From Pseudomonadota bacterium (GTDB lineage: Bacteria; Chloroflexota; Ktedonobacteria; Ktedonobacterales; JADMIN01), in assembly GCA_021324535.1 (NCBI GenBank), contig JAJPIU010000275.1:1-40331 (forward strand): a stretch of 40,331 nucleotides of DNA, in the 5' to 3' direction. The notes beneath the pieces are model-generated. The model worked only from the letters and a program-made list of their open reading frames with translations, was not told the DNA's origin and ran no database searches. Positions within the stretch are counted from its first letter, which is position 1, and each line of letters opens with the position of its first letter. Below are positions 8,172-16,139 of this stretch, one piece after another. Position numbers and translations under genes: made by a program.

Positions 8172-8225
8172 AAAAAAACACCCGATCTGGCGATGCGCCA
8201 CACGCCGCCGGATCGGGTGTTTTTT
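8172..8225. terminator. Bidirectional intrinsic terminator
   Basis: A stem of ACACCCGATC (8178-8187) pairs with GATCGGGTGT (8211-8220), flanked by an A run on the left and a T run on the right. It therefore works as a hairpin plus U-tract on the forward strand, just after the EcsC-family stop, and also on the reverse strand. The loop contains a second small hairpin, TGGCG-ATG-CGCCA. Confidence 0.93.
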
Positions 8226-8323
8226 GTGTGTAGCGAAACGCGGGGGGAACTTCGGCCTGTAAGGGGATAGTTGGCTGGCGCCCAATTTGCGTTAGGGAAA
8301 AGCAGGAAGGATGCAGTCATCTT

Positions 8324-8758
8324 ATGCAGAGTAAACCGACACAGCCGACTCTGGCAGGCGCTCCTGTGAAGGTCAAGATTTTAATCGCCGAAGACAACGA
8401 CGACATCCGTGAAACATTGCGGTTCTTACTGGCAGGAGCAGGATACCATGTCGAGGAGGCAATCAACGGCGAACAGGCGCTTAGGGCATTGCAAGCGGCC
8501 GCTGAACCCTGTATCGCCTTGCTCGATTTGACGATGCCCAGGTTATCGGGTATGGACGTGTTGCGCGCTATCGCCGAGGAGGCGGGGGCGCTCAGACATC
8601 GCTTCATCCTGCTGACCGCTCGCCAGGCGCCGTTGCAGCCGACTGATATGGAGGTGCTGGCGCAGCTCGATACACCGATTGTCTACAAGCCATTTGATAT
8701 TGACGATGTGCTGGCCTCTGTGCAGTTGGCGGAGAAACGCCTGCAGGAGGGAGAGTAG
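8324..8758 (+). CDS. Single-domain response regulator (receiver only)
   Basis: A 144-residue receiver. The acidic pocket is E23/D24 in 'IAEDNDD', the phosphoacceptor is D68 in 'LLDLTMP', the switch residue is T98 in 'ILLTAR', and K122 lies in 'YKPFD'. There is no DNA-binding or enzymatic output domain. AGGAAGGA lies about 12 bases before the ATG, rather far; a GTG at 8369 (in 'PVKVKILIAEDN') is a possible alternative start. It lies 84 bases before a gene for an isolated histidine-kinase phosphoacceptor domain, so the two may act as a phosphotransfer pair fed by an unlinked kinase. Confidence 0.93.
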   Translation: MQSKPTQPTLAGAPVKVKILIAEDNDDIRETLRFLLAGAGYHVEEAINGEQALRALQAAAEPCIALLDLTMPRLSGMDVLRAIAEEAGALRHRFILLTARQAPLQPTDMEVLAQLDTPIVYKPFDIDDVLASVQLAEKRLQEGE

Positions 8759-8842
8759 AGTGTTCACCTTCTCATATTCTTTTTCTGCGCGCATGAATGC
8801 GCCCCGTTCGTTTGGAATCATCCTGGACTGTGAGGTGTCATC

Positions 8843-9283
8843 GTGACAACGCGGCAGATAACATCTGAGTATGAGGACGAAGCGCCTCGCCGCAACTCCT
8901 CCAGTGCGGTGGAACGGGAACAGCGACGCGCGTCCTATACGCCACGCCGCCCGACACGCAAGCGCGTACGCCAGGCGCAGGAGGAGTTGCAACGGCACAT
9001 AGACGAGTTCCTCATCCTCATGAGCCATGAGCTTCGCACGCCCATCACAAGCGTCAAGGCCAATGTGCAGATCGCGCTACGTCAGGTGCAAGGGCTGATC
9101 TCCCGGCGCGAACAGTTGGAGCAGGCGCAGACGGGAAGCGCCATGCCTGCCGATGGAGACCTGAAGACCTTGCTGGGGTTGCAGCAGGCGCTTGAACGCA
9201 GTGAGCTTGCCGTCAACCGCCTCACGCGCATGGTGGACGATCTGCTCAACGCAGCGCGTACCGGCCTTGACAAACTTGACTGA
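8843..9283 (+). CDS. Histidine-kinase phosphoacceptor (HisKA) domain without ATPase domain
   Basis: A 146-residue protein starting at a GTG with GAGGTG upstream. Residues 1-50 are charged and probably disordered or coiled. Residues 52-135 form the dimerisation and phosphoacceptor helices, with the H-box 'FLILMSHELRTPITS' (His62) and a second helix ending 'LTRMVDDLLNAAR'. It stops there. The HATPase domain (N, G1 and G2 boxes) that normally follows is absent, and the next gene runs on the other strand after 14 bases, so there is no downstream remnant. It could be a truncated kinase or a stand-alone phosphotransfer dimer for the receiver at 8324. No membrane helix or sensor domain is present. 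Confidence 0.82.
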   Translation: MTTRQITSEYEDEAPRRNSSSAVEREQRRASYTPRRPTRKRVRQAQEELQRHIDEFLILMSHELRTPITSVKANVQIALRQVQGLISRREQLEQAQTGSAMPADGDLKTLLGLQQALERSELAVNRLTRMVDDLLNAARTGLDKLD

Positions 9284-9297
9284 CGCTTGCCGACCGC

Positions 9298-10221
9298 TTA
9301 GCTGACGACGCGGCGGCTAAACAGCCAGACGCCAAGAATGAAGAACGCAACCACCGTGCCGCCCAGCCCCAGGTAAATCCATTGTGTGGCCAGGGTCGAG
9401 ATGGCGAATGTAACCGTGTGGCCATACACAGTGGCGTGTTGCGGCGGCGTCATCGCGTAGCGCAACCCCTCAGAGCCATACGTCAGCGGATTGAACAGCG
9501 TGAGAATCTGAAACCACTTGATGGAGCCAAGTGAGGCCCAGGGGTAGTACGTGCAGCCGGTGAAGAGCAGCGGCGTCATGATCAGTGAGAACATCAGGCC
9601 GATCTGTTCGGGCTTGATCAAGACGCCAATCGTCAGGCCAAGCGCCGCCCCGGCCAGCGCCGTCAGAACCATTATCCCAATCAGCATCCCAATACGATCT
9701 GTCCGCACAGTATAATCACTCCCCAGAATCCACCAGGCCAGCGGGAAGATGACGGCGCCCGCCACCAGTCCGCGTATCGCCGCGAAAAGCACCTTTTCCA
9801 CCGCGACCAGGGCCACAGGCAGTGGCGCAAGCAGACGGTCATCAATCTCGCGTCCGAAGCCGAGATCGAGAACGAGCGGCAGGGTGACACCCTGCATCGC
9901 GGTCAGCACGACAGTCAGCGCCACCACGCCCGGCAGCAGGATTGCGCCGAAGCCAGCCTGTGCTGCGCCAATCTCCGGCAGCACCTTGCCAAAGATAAAC
10001 AGCAAGAAGAGCGGCTGCACCAACACCTGAATCAGGAAGGCGATAAACTCGCGCGCCGTCACTGCGAGGTCGCGCCGGAAGATCGCCAGGAAGGCGATGA
10101 GGATCAACCCTAGGCGGCTATGTTTCGGGCGTGGCGCACCGCCGATCAAGGATAGAGTGGGCGGTGTGGATTGCGCCACGTCGGCCAGGTTCGATGCGGT
10201 TGGGGAAGTTGTCGTAGCCAT
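9298..10221 (-). CDS. ABC-2-type permease, DrrB-like
   Basis: A 307-residue permease. A 45-residue cytoplasmic N-terminus leads into a membrane domain of six helices (from about residue 65 to 300). The family features are the amphipathic 'IFRRDLAVTAREFIAFLIQVLVQP' entry and the conserved block 'FTGCTYYPWASLGSIKWFQILTLFNPLTYGSEGLRYAM' in ABC-2 drug and polysaccharide exporters, given here only as landmarks at about 215-255. Its first base is shared with the stop codon of the ATPase gene, so the pair is translationally coupled. It likely exports a lipid, drug or polyketide-like molecule. The substrate is unknown. Confidence 0.9.
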   Translation of the reverse strand: MATTTSPTASNLADVAQSTPPTLSLIGGAPRPKHSRLGLILIAFLAIFRRDLAVTAREFIAFLIQVLVQPLFLLFIFGKVLPEIGAAQAGFGAILLPGVVALTVVLTAMQGVTLPLVLDLGFGREIDDRLLAPLPVALVAVEKVLFAAIRGLVAGAVIFPLAWWILGSDYTVRTDRIGMLIGIMVLTALAGAALGLTIGVLIKPEQIGLMFSLIMTPLLFTGCTYYPWASLGSIKWFQILTLFNPLTYGSEGLRYAMTPPQHATVYGHTVTFAISTLATQWIYLGLGGTVVAFFILGVWLFSRRVVS

Positions 10222-11291
10222 TAGCGCAAATTCCTTCCGGTGAGGTAGATGAAGACATCTTCGAGGCTTGGCCGCGCCAGATGCAGATCGCGTAGCTCGG
10301 CGCCCTGCGCTAACACAGCCTGTGTCGCCGGGCCGATCAGCGCGCCTGCGTCTGGAGCGAAGAGGCGGTAGAACGTGACTTCGCCGCTGGTATCCTGTTC
10401 GTCGGAGCCAGTTTCGTCCACCTTGCTGACGCCGTGCAGCGCGCGTAAAGCCGCTAGCAGTGGCGACGCGCCATCAGCAGGCTGCTCTCTGGCGTGGCGC
10501 ACACGCAATTCCAGCGAGACGCCGCCCGGAATCAGCGTTTTCAGTCCGGCGGGCGTATCAAGTGCGAGAATCTTGCCATGATCCATGATGGCGATGCGCT
10601 GGCAGAGCTGATCGGCCTCGATCATATCGTGCGTGGTCAGCAGGATGGTCAGGCCACGCGCGTTCAATCCCTGGATGCGTTCCCACAAAAAGAGGCGCGA
10701 CTGCGGATCGAGGTTGTTGGTTGGTTCATCGAGGAACAAGACGTCGGGTGAGTGCATCAGCGCGCGGGCGATCATCAGCCGCTGCGCCATGCCGCCGGAG
10801 TAGCGATTGATGCGGTCACGCTTGCGGTCGCCCAGGCCAAGCTCATCGAGCAGTGCATCAGCGCGGGCGTTGCGTTCGGCTCGCGGGATGCCATGATACG
10901 CCGCATGGAACGTTAGCACCTCGCGCACTTTGAGGCTGCGATCCAGGTTGCTTTGCTGCGGCACAACGGCGATACGCTGCTTGGCGCTCATGGGATCTGC
11001 GGCGACATCTATGCCCATGATGCGCGCCTCGCCGCTCGTCTGGCGAACGAAGGTGGTCAGGATGCCAATGGTGGTGGTTTTGCCTGCGCCGTTCGGCCCC
11101 AACAAGCCGAAGATTTCGCCCTGGGGAACGCTGAACGAGACACCATCCACCGCGTTGGTGGTCGCCTTGGGATATCGCTTCACGAGATTGACCACCTCGA
11201 TGGCGATGGTTTGCCCAGGCGCGCCGGGAGTCGCTGGGGTTGAGGGGGTGTGCGCTACGGTCTGTTCGGCAGACCCGGAAACGACTGCCAT
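10221..11291 (-). CDS. ABC transporter ATP-binding protein, DrrA-like
   Basis: A 356-residue ATPase with a 28-residue Pro/Thr-rich N-terminal tail. Walker A is GPNGAGKT (65-72), the Q-loop 'VPQQ' is near 111, the signature is YSGGM (164-168), Walker B is LFLDE (185-189) and the switch His is in 'LTTHDMIEADQL' (221). The C-terminal part, about 240-356, is the accessory domain of daunorubicin-resistance (DrrA)-type ATPases, ending 'LARPSLEDVFIYLTGRNLR'. AAGAGG lies nine bases before the ATG. It shares an operon with the permease at 9298 and probably with the EXLDI gene upstream, 65 bases away. Confidence 0.95.
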   Translation of the reverse strand: MAVVSGSAEQTVAHTPSTPATPGAPGQTIAIEVVNLVKRYPKATTNAVDGVSFSVPQGEIFGLLGPNGAGKTTTIGILTTFVRQTSGEARIMGIDVAADPMSAKQRIAVVPQQSNLDRSLKVREVLTFHAAYHGIPRAERNARADALLDELGLGDRKRDRINRYSGGMAQRLMIARALMHSPDVLFLDEPTNNLDPQSRLFLWERIQGLNARGLTILLTTHDMIEADQLCQRIAIMDHGKILALDTPAGLKTLIPGGVSLELRVRHAREQPADGASPLLAALRALHGVSKVDETGSDEQDTSGEVTFYRLFAPDAGALIGPATQAVLAQGAELRDLHLARPSLEDVFIYLTGRNLR

Positions 11292-11311
11292 AGATTCATA
11301 CCTCTTTTCAT

Positions 11312-11340
11312 AGCGCCAGACAGTGAGCGAGGCTGGCGCT
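11312..11340 (-). other. Intercistronic hairpin
   Basis: AGCGCCAG (11312-11319) pairs with CTGGCGCT (11333-11340) around a 13-base loop, in the 65-base gap between the EXLDI gene and the ABC ATPase gene. No U-run follows on the reverse strand, so it is more likely a processing or attenuating stem than a full terminator. Confidence 0.6.
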
Positions 11341-11356
11341 CCGGCGGCTAACGTTG

Positions 11357-12142
11357 CTAAATATCAAGGTCTTCGATGTAGCTTGCGCCATGCGTCAGCC
11401 GATGGGCGACCACCATCGCCAGTTCCGCCGGAATGTGGGGACGCAACTCGTCAAGCGAGTTGTAGACTTCCAGGCGCGAGCTGGTCTGCCACCACGCGCC
11501 GCTGCGCTCGTCTTCTGGCGCCTGTCGTGTTGGCGTATTCGGCGGATTGGGCATATCCGGCGTGGCTGGCATGTTGGGAGGCGCAGGGGGTACTCGCGGA
11601 ACAGGTGGGTGGATGGGCGAGCTATTGAATGTGAACCCACCAAAGTTGAGCGTCCACTCGTCGGCTCTATCGCGTCTGCGTTCACGTTTGCGCTCTTCGG
11701 CGCGATCACGCGTGCCTCGCTTCCAGTTGCGCCAATCGCCCCAATTCGACCAGCCCGACCAATCAGGTGAGTTCACCACATGGAGCGCCAGCGCGCCTTT
11801 TTTCGTCTGATACACGCGGTAGAATACGATGCTGTTTTGCCCCGGCTGGCGCATATGCTGCTTGCCAAGCAGCCGCCCGTAAAAGCGTTGCAGGGTATAG
11901 GCGCCGCCCTGGCCGACTTTCACGACAATTGGCGCAAACCCGCTTTGGTCGGCCTGCCCTTCATCGCCACTTGCCATTGGTATGTCAACGTCAATGTCTA
12001 TCGCGCCCTCGCGTTGCGCGCGCTCCACAAACTGGCGGAGCGCCGTGGCGATGGCGGATGAGAGGTTGCCGCCTGCGAGCGCCTGGGCTTGCTCGTAGAG
12101 GGGCAGGTCGGCGTCGGCGACATAGATTGTTTTGTTGGCCAT
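11357..12142 (-). CDS. EXLDI-family protein
   Basis: About 261 residues, starting at 12142 or at the adjacent ATG (12145); GAGGG lies upstream of both. The N-terminus ('KTIYVADADLPLYEQAQALAGGNLSSAIATALRQFVERAQ') resembles a short ribbon-helix-helix-like segment. A central domain follows ('PIVVKVGQGGAYTLQRFYGRLLGK' region), then a strongly charged stretch with RKRER, and a long Pro-rich linker (about 180-220). The C-terminal segment ends 'ASYIEDLDI', fitting the E-x-L-D-I signature that names the family. From memory, such proteins often lie beside DrrAB-type ABC exporters, as here. A tandem palindrome over its promoter suggests autoregulation. Only the C-terminal match is strong; the DNA-binding role is inferred. 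Confidence 0.8.
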   Translation of the reverse strand: MANKTIYVADADLPLYEQAQALAGGNLSSAIATALRQFVERAQREGAIDIDVDIPMASGDEGQADQSGFAPIVVKVGQGGAYTLQRFYGRLLGKQHMRQPGQNSIVFYRVYQTKKGALALHVVNSPDWSGWSNWGDWRNWKRGTRDRAEERKRERRRDRADEWTLNFGGFTFNSSPIHPPVPRVPPAPPNMPATPDMPNPPNTPTRQAPEDERSGAWWQTSSRLEVYNSLDELRPHIPAELAMVVAHRLTHGASYIEDLDI

Positions 12143-12202
12143 CATAGTAACCCTCACAGTCATGGCCGCTACAACGCGCAGATCGGCGCTTGTTGCAAGT
12201 GT

Positions 12203-12224
12203 ATTATACGTATACGTATATACG
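12203..12224 (-). promoter_or_regulatory. Promoter and tandem palindromic operator of the EXLDI-exporter operon
   Basis: On the reverse strand TATAAT (12203-12208) gives a -10 box about 55 bases before the EXLDI start. It overlaps two copies of the perfect 10-base palindrome TATACGTATA (12205-12214 and 12211-12220), with a third half-copy to 12224. Overlapping short palindromes over a -10 are typical of ribbon-helix-helix repressor sites. No clean -35 is seen. Confidence 0.65.
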
Positions 12225-12301
12225 CAATGCGCAATTTTGCGTAGGGAGCCTGTGAGAGGTAGAGGCTGTGCCCTGTGTTCGCGGTCGAGTAAGCGGGAGT
12301 T

Positions 12302-12331
12302 ATGACAAATGTCATGCGGTTCTTATGACAC
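12302..12331. promoter_or_regulatory. Inverted repeat, possible operator
   Basis: ATGACA-AA-TGTCAT (12302-12315) is an inverted repeat, and a further ATGACA half-site follows at about 12325-12330. It lies between the divergent EXLDI and DUF998 genes, 150 bases before the latter. A TATACT at 12362-12367 could be the -10 of the DUF998 gene, but no -35 matches. Confidence 0.4.
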
Positions 12332-12461
12332 TTCACACTACGCCGCACGCCTCCTTTAGGATATACTTGGGTGGTGAGCGAGAGGCGCTCATCAAGAGTC
12401 ACGCTTCGGCGGTGGCGGCTTTCAGTTGAAAGCCGTAATCATAGGGGAAGGGAAAGCAAGC

Positions 12462-13214
12462 ATGCAAGCGCAACGCCGTCACGCATCAGGAATGACTCCA
12501 TCGGAAGCGTCTGACGGTTCCAGGAAGAGCCAGGGAAAACTCTCTGGCGCGCGGCTTTCGCGGAGCGAGTTTGTCTTGATAGGCGGTGGCGCTGTAGGGG
12601 GCATATTGTTTGCGCTCACCTATCTGATCGAGGGAGCCACTCGCCCTGGCTACGACGCCACCCAGCAGGCGATCAGCGCGCTGAGCCTGGGGCCAGGTGG
12701 AGTCGTCCAGCAGATCAACTTTGTCGCGTTTGGCGTGTTGCTGCTGTTTTCGGCTGTTGGCTGGCGGCGTGTGTTGAGGCCAGGGCGAGCCCGTGTGCTG
12801 TTTCCGCTCTTCGAGGCGCTCACCGGGGTTGGGCTGATTGTTGACGGCTTCTTCTCACAAGACCCGGCGCCGGGGTATCCGGTGGGCGCTGTACTCCTCA
12901 CCACGCCAACCTTGCATGGCAAAGTTCATGTCATCTTCGCGATCATCGCCATCACCTCGCTGGCTCTGGGTTGTTTTGCGCTTGCCTGGCGGTTCTCCGT
13001 AGAACCACAGTGGCATGGGTGGGCGCTCTATTCGGTAGTCGTCGGGTTGCTCACGATCATCTTTATCGCCATCTTCGGCGCCGCGCAAGGAGCGCATGGC
13101 CCAGCCGGCGTCTTTGAGCGCCTGGCGACGGGTGTGCATTCCGTATGGAGTCTCACCGTGTTGGCGAAGCTGCTCATACAGGCGCGCCAGAGATCAACCC
13201 CCTCTGCCAACTGA
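12462..13214 (+). CDS. DUF998-family membrane protein
   Basis: 250 residues starting at an ATG eight bases after AGGGGAAGGGA; an in-frame TTG at 12426 is less likely. A charged tail of about 38 residues is followed by six membrane helices (about 40-60, 82-105, 120-140, 160-185, 195-217 and 225-245). The motifs 'GYDATQQAISALSLGPGG' after helix 1, 'DGFFSQDPAPGYP' and 'LHGKVHVIFA' are those of the DUF998 family of six-helix proteins. The conserved polar and acidic residues sit near the membrane face, but the function of the family is not established. It is probably transcribed alone. Confidence 0.85.
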   Translation: MQAQRRHASGMTPSEASDGSRKSQGKLSGARLSRSEFVLIGGGAVGGILFALTYLIEGATRPGYDATQQAISALSLGPGGVVQQINFVAFGVLLLFSAVGWRRVLRPGRARVLFPLFEALTGVGLIVDGFFSQDPAPGYPVGAVLLTTPTLHGKVHVIFAIIAITSLALGCFALAWRFSVEPQWHGWALYSVVVGLLTIIFIAIFGAAQGAHGPAGVFERLATGVHSVWSLTVLAKLLIQARQRSTPSAN

Positions 13215-13221
13215 TCTCGGT

Positions 13222-13710
13222 ATGCCTGTCTCTACTGAGTGCTACCGTGTTCTCCGTCCTGGCCATTGGCTGCTACTCATCTTTATGAATTCATCAAGCC
13301 AGGTATGGGAAGTATTGCGTAGCGCAATTGGTGAAGCGGGCTTTGTCATTCGCAAAGCTGACACCTTTGATGAGCAGCATGCGACGTTCAAGCAGCTTGT
13401 AAGTGAGAACACGGCGGGGTGTGATCTTGTTCTGCATTGTTGGAAGCCGACAAGAACAAGTGAGCATTCTGCAACGAACGGTAGAGAGAAAGGCAATCAA
13501 CGAAACCAACTCTTTGCTTTCCTGGCCAGCGCCAATATTGAGAAGCGCAGACAGACATTCTTACATGTCTCGCGGCCTGAGGAGATTGACTTCCGCGCTT
13601 TCTATAGTGAATGGCTGGCGCATGCTTTGCCTGGTAACTCCGCAATGCTCGATTTTGCTGAGTTCCGCCGGTTGGCTCAAGAATGGATAGCGGCGCGTTC
13701 AGGTAGCTGA
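13222..13710 (+). pseudogene. Remnant of a DNA methyltransferase, C-terminal end
   Basis: The reading frame from 13222 begins 'MPVSTECYRVLRPGHW', continues 'MNSSSQVWEVLRSAIGEAGF' and 'TFDEQHATFKQLVSEN', and ends its recognisable part at 'CDLVLHCWKP'. This is the C-terminal portion of large adenine/cytosine-N4 DNA methylases of the DUF1156-associated type, where 'ECYRVLRPG', 'HNSS..VW' and 'Q.SFKQ' are found just after the catalytic core. The catalytic DPPY-type motif and SAM-binding region are absent. The frame starts only eight bases after the DUF998 stop, so the 5' part was lost. Another 80 residues follow with no match I can name. Probably non-functional. Confidence 0.7.
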
Positions 13711-14030
13711 ATCCTGTCCCCGTGTGCGCTGTTGCTGACGCAGAAGTTCTCTCAGCGCCATGCGAACTTGCTCCGTTGTCAGAGTTGTCCTCAGCTATTT
13801 AGGGTTCGGCAAGCAGGTGCGTATAACCTATGCTTGCAACCTCCATGAGAGATTGCTCATCTCAGCGTTGTCAAGGAGCTGAGCGCCTGCCCGATTTCAT
13901 GCTGGCGCGGCTGGACGGACTACGCCGTCGCGCCTATCATCCTATGAGGCGGCTGCGCTTTCTGTGGCTGCATAGTGTGTGAAGCGTCCCAATCATCCGG
14001 CGGTATTGGATAGCGAAGGAGAAGAAACCG
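13711..14030. other. Gap without a recognisable gene
   Basis: The 320 bases hold no convincing gene. A short reverse-strand frame ending near 13708 would encode about 30 residues ('TTLTTEQVRMALRELLRQQQ'), perhaps more debris from the methyltransferase locus. GAAGGAG at about 14016 is the ribosome binding site for the next gene. No promoter was recognised. Confidence 0.5.
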
Positions 14031-14378
14031 ATGATCGTGAGCCTGTTTCATGTGCGTGTGCCAGAGCAGGCAGCGGCTGGCTTCGAGCAAAGCTGGCGAA
14101 AGCGCGCTGGCCGTGTGGATAGCATGCCGGGTTTTCGCGGGCTTGAGGTGTTGCGCGCGGGCGATGAGCCGGGCAAATATATCGTGCTGACGCGCTGGGA
14201 GACACGCGAAGACTTTGAGCGATGGGCCAACAGCCCGGAGTTCGTTGCAGGCCATGCGCGCTCCTCCCAAGCGGCGCAAGAGGGCCAACCCGGCGCGCAA
14301 CCCACAGGCATTGAGTTCTACGAAGCGCTTCCCAGCGATCCGGCTGCTCCAAACGCGAACGATAGCGCAGAGCGATAA
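14031..14378 (+). CDS. Antibiotic biosynthesis monooxygenase (ABM)-domain protein
   Basis: 115 residues with one ferredoxin-like ABM domain (residues 1-95): strand 1 'MIVSLFHVRV', helix 'FEQSWRKRAGRVDSMPGF', 'GLEVLRAGDEPGKYIVLTRWETREDFERWANSPEF', then 'GHARSS'. The conserved Trp in 'TRWET' and the 'FERWANSPEFVAGH' helix resemble IsdG/HmoA-type heme monooxygenases as well as cofactor-free ABM enzymes. The heme-ligating His of IsdG could be in 'GHARS', but this cannot be settled by eye. GAAGGAG lies upstream. It is followed after 50 bases by an F420-type oxidoreductase, so the two may form an oxidative pair. Confidence 0.88.
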   Translation: MIVSLFHVRVPEQAAAGFEQSWRKRAGRVDSMPGFRGLEVLRAGDEPGKYIVLTRWETREDFERWANSPEFVAGHARSSQAAQEGQPGAQPTGIEFYEALPSDPAAPNANDSAER

Positions 14379-14428
14379 CGCAGAGCGATAGCATGTGAGA
14401 CAGCAAAGAAAGGTGAATTGGCAGATAT

Positions 14429-15412
14429 ATGGCGGACAACACATCCACACGATTTGGCGTCTTTGTGCCGCAGGGATGGCGCATGGATCTTGCCGAGATC
14501 AGCGATCCCGTGGAGAAATACGAGGCGATGACGCGCGTCGCCCAGGCGGCGGACGCCATTCCCGCGTTCGACTCCATCTGGGTCTACGATCACTTCCACA
14601 CCGTGCCGACGCCAACCCTCGAAACGACCTTCGAATGCTGGACAATCACCGCCGCGCTGGCCCGCGACACACAGCGCGTGAAGATTGGCCAGATGGTGAC
14701 GTGTATCGGCTACCGCAATCCGGCGCTGCTGGCCAAGATCGCCTCGACCACTGACGTCTTGAGCCACGGACGGCTCTATTGCGGGATCGGCGCAGGTTGG
14801 TATGAGCACGAGTGGCGCGCGTATGGCTATGGCTTCCCTGAAACACGCGACCGCATGCGCGCCTTCCGTGAGGCGTGCGAGATCATCGTCAAGATGTGGA
14901 CGGAGGAGTATCCCACCTTCTCAGGCGAATACTACAGGATTGATAAACCTATCAACGAGCCAAAGGGCGTGCAGAAGCCGCACCCGTCGCTTTGGATCGG
15001 TGGCAGCGGCGAGCAGGTGACGCTCAAGCTGGTGGCAAAGTATGGGAACGCCAGCAACACCGGTGGATCGCCTGAGGAGGTGCGCCACAAGCTCGATGTG
15101 CTGAGAGGGCACTGCGAGACGCTGGGCCGCGATTACGATACCATCATCCGCTCGACAAACATCAACCTCTTTTTGCTGAAGCCGGGCGACGACCCCGAAA
15201 AGGCAACCGAGCAGGCGCGCAGCCGCTCGAACGTAAGCTACGAAGTCTTCTCACGGATGGCGCTGGTAGGGACGCCCGATCAGGTGGTGGAGCGGCTGCA
15301 ACAATATAAAGACGTTGGGGTGAACTACTTCATCTTCTACATGCCTGACCTCGCCTATGACCATACGCCGCTTCAGGTGTTCGCCTCTGAGGTAGCGCCG
15401 AGGCTGGCGTAG
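14429..15412 (+). CDS. LLM-class F420-dependent oxidoreductase
   Basis: 327 residues forming a luciferase-like TIM barrel. Landmarks are 'FGVFVPQGWRMDL' at the N-terminus, 'WVYDHFHT' near residue 50, 'LARDTQRVKIGQMVTCIGYRNPALLAKIASTTDVLSHGR', the 'GIGAGWYEHEWRAYGY' glycine-rich loop near 115, 'PLWIGGSG'-like 'HPSLWIGGSGEQ' near 190, and 'LVGTPDQVVERLQQYKDVGVNYF' near 280. These fit F420-dependent members rather than bacterial luciferases. It would catalyse hydride transfer between reduced F420 and an unknown substrate. It is probably co-transcribed with the ABM gene 50 bases upstream. A C-rich palindromic repeat begins two bases after its stop. Confidence 0.92.
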   Translation: MADNTSTRFGVFVPQGWRMDLAEISDPVEKYEAMTRVAQAADAIPAFDSIWVYDHFHTVPTPTLETTFECWTITAALARDTQRVKIGQMVTCIGYRNPALLAKIASTTDVLSHGRLYCGIGAGWYEHEWRAYGYGFPETRDRMRAFREACEIIVKMWTEEYPTFSGEYYRIDKPINEPKGVQKPHPSLWIGGSGEQVTLKLVAKYGNASNTGGSPEEVRHKLDVLRGHCETLGRDYDTIIRSTNINLFLLKPGDDPEKATEQARSRSNVSYEVFSRMALVGTPDQVVERLQQYKDVGVNYFIFYMPDLAYDHTPLQVFASEVAPRLA

Positions 15413-15414
15413 CA

Positions 15415-15465
15415 GCCCCCACCCCTGCCCCTCCCTCAGCGGGGGAGGGATCGTGGGGCTAAGGG
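15415..15465. repeat. C-rich palindromic repeat, intergenic copy
   Basis: CAGCCCCCACCCCTGCCC is followed by the palindrome CCTCCCTCAGCGGGGGAGGG and then GGGGCTAAGGGG. Read on the reverse strand it has the same order as the copy at 36528: palindrome, then CAGGGGTGGGGGC. It sits immediately after the LLM oxidoreductase stop and could form a hairpin at the end of that transcript. Confidence 0.85.
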
Positions 15466-15508
15466 GAAGTATGGTTGGTTCGGTTTTGCGCACGGCATAG
15501 CGCGGCGG

Positions 15509-16010
15509 GTGGGTGAACCCGCGCCTCAGGGCTTCCGCCACAAAGTCCGCCTAGAGAGCGGACGGCGCCGACTCGATTGCGGCGAGACGGATACCTGTGG
15601 TACAGGGCCACAGGCTGCTCCGCATAACGTCGGATTGAATGACTATGGCAGTGAGGTTGTCTTCAAGCAACCGGCGTCTCTCTTTGAGTTTCATCAGGTT
15701 ATCACGGCGGCGCAGGTTGATCCATTTGGCGCCTATTGCGCAGACGGCGACCTGCATTGGACGTATGAGACCGTGTATGAGACCGTGTATGAGACCGTGA
15801 AGGTGTGGTGGCCGCCCGGCGGCGCTTGGAAGAAGAACTGAAGCGGCTGCGCAATGAGGTCGTGCAGCGGCCATCGCCGATCACTTAGGGGATTGACCTC
15901 TGGCTTGCCTACTATCATGAGGGGATGTATGACTACCTGCGCGCATACGCCTACTTCCTGGATACTCATCGGATTCCTGAGCCTGAGGCTAGGCTGCCCG
16001 AACTGTGAGA
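15509..16010. other. Decayed sequence with short broken reading frames
   Basis: The gap from 15413 to 16139 has no intact gene. A 110-codon forward frame (15509-15841) is open but unlike any family I know. The next frame carries 'RRRLEEELKRLRNEVVQRP', a stop, then 'YHEGMYDYLRAYAYFLDTHR', which looks like two parts of a once-continuous helical protein. On the reverse strand 15551-15874 encodes 'KWINLRRRDNLMKLKERRRL', which also looks protein-like. I cannot tell which strand once coded. Treat as gene debris. Confidence 0.4.
15764..15799. repeat. 12-base tandem repeat, three perfect copies
   Basis: Three perfect copies of TATGAGACCGTG. The unit contains GTATGAG at each junction, the core of the octamer array at 1661-1724. 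In the forward frame it would encode a repeated YETV motif. Confidence 0.9.
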
Positions 16011-16139
16011 TAAGCCGCTCGTTCTATCACATAGCGCATCTGGCGCGCAAACCTGTTTTCTTATCATCAAGCGTTATACTGAACTCAGACGATTAACGCA
16101 TACAGACTGATTTTTCGCTATCCAGAGGAGCCATCTCAT

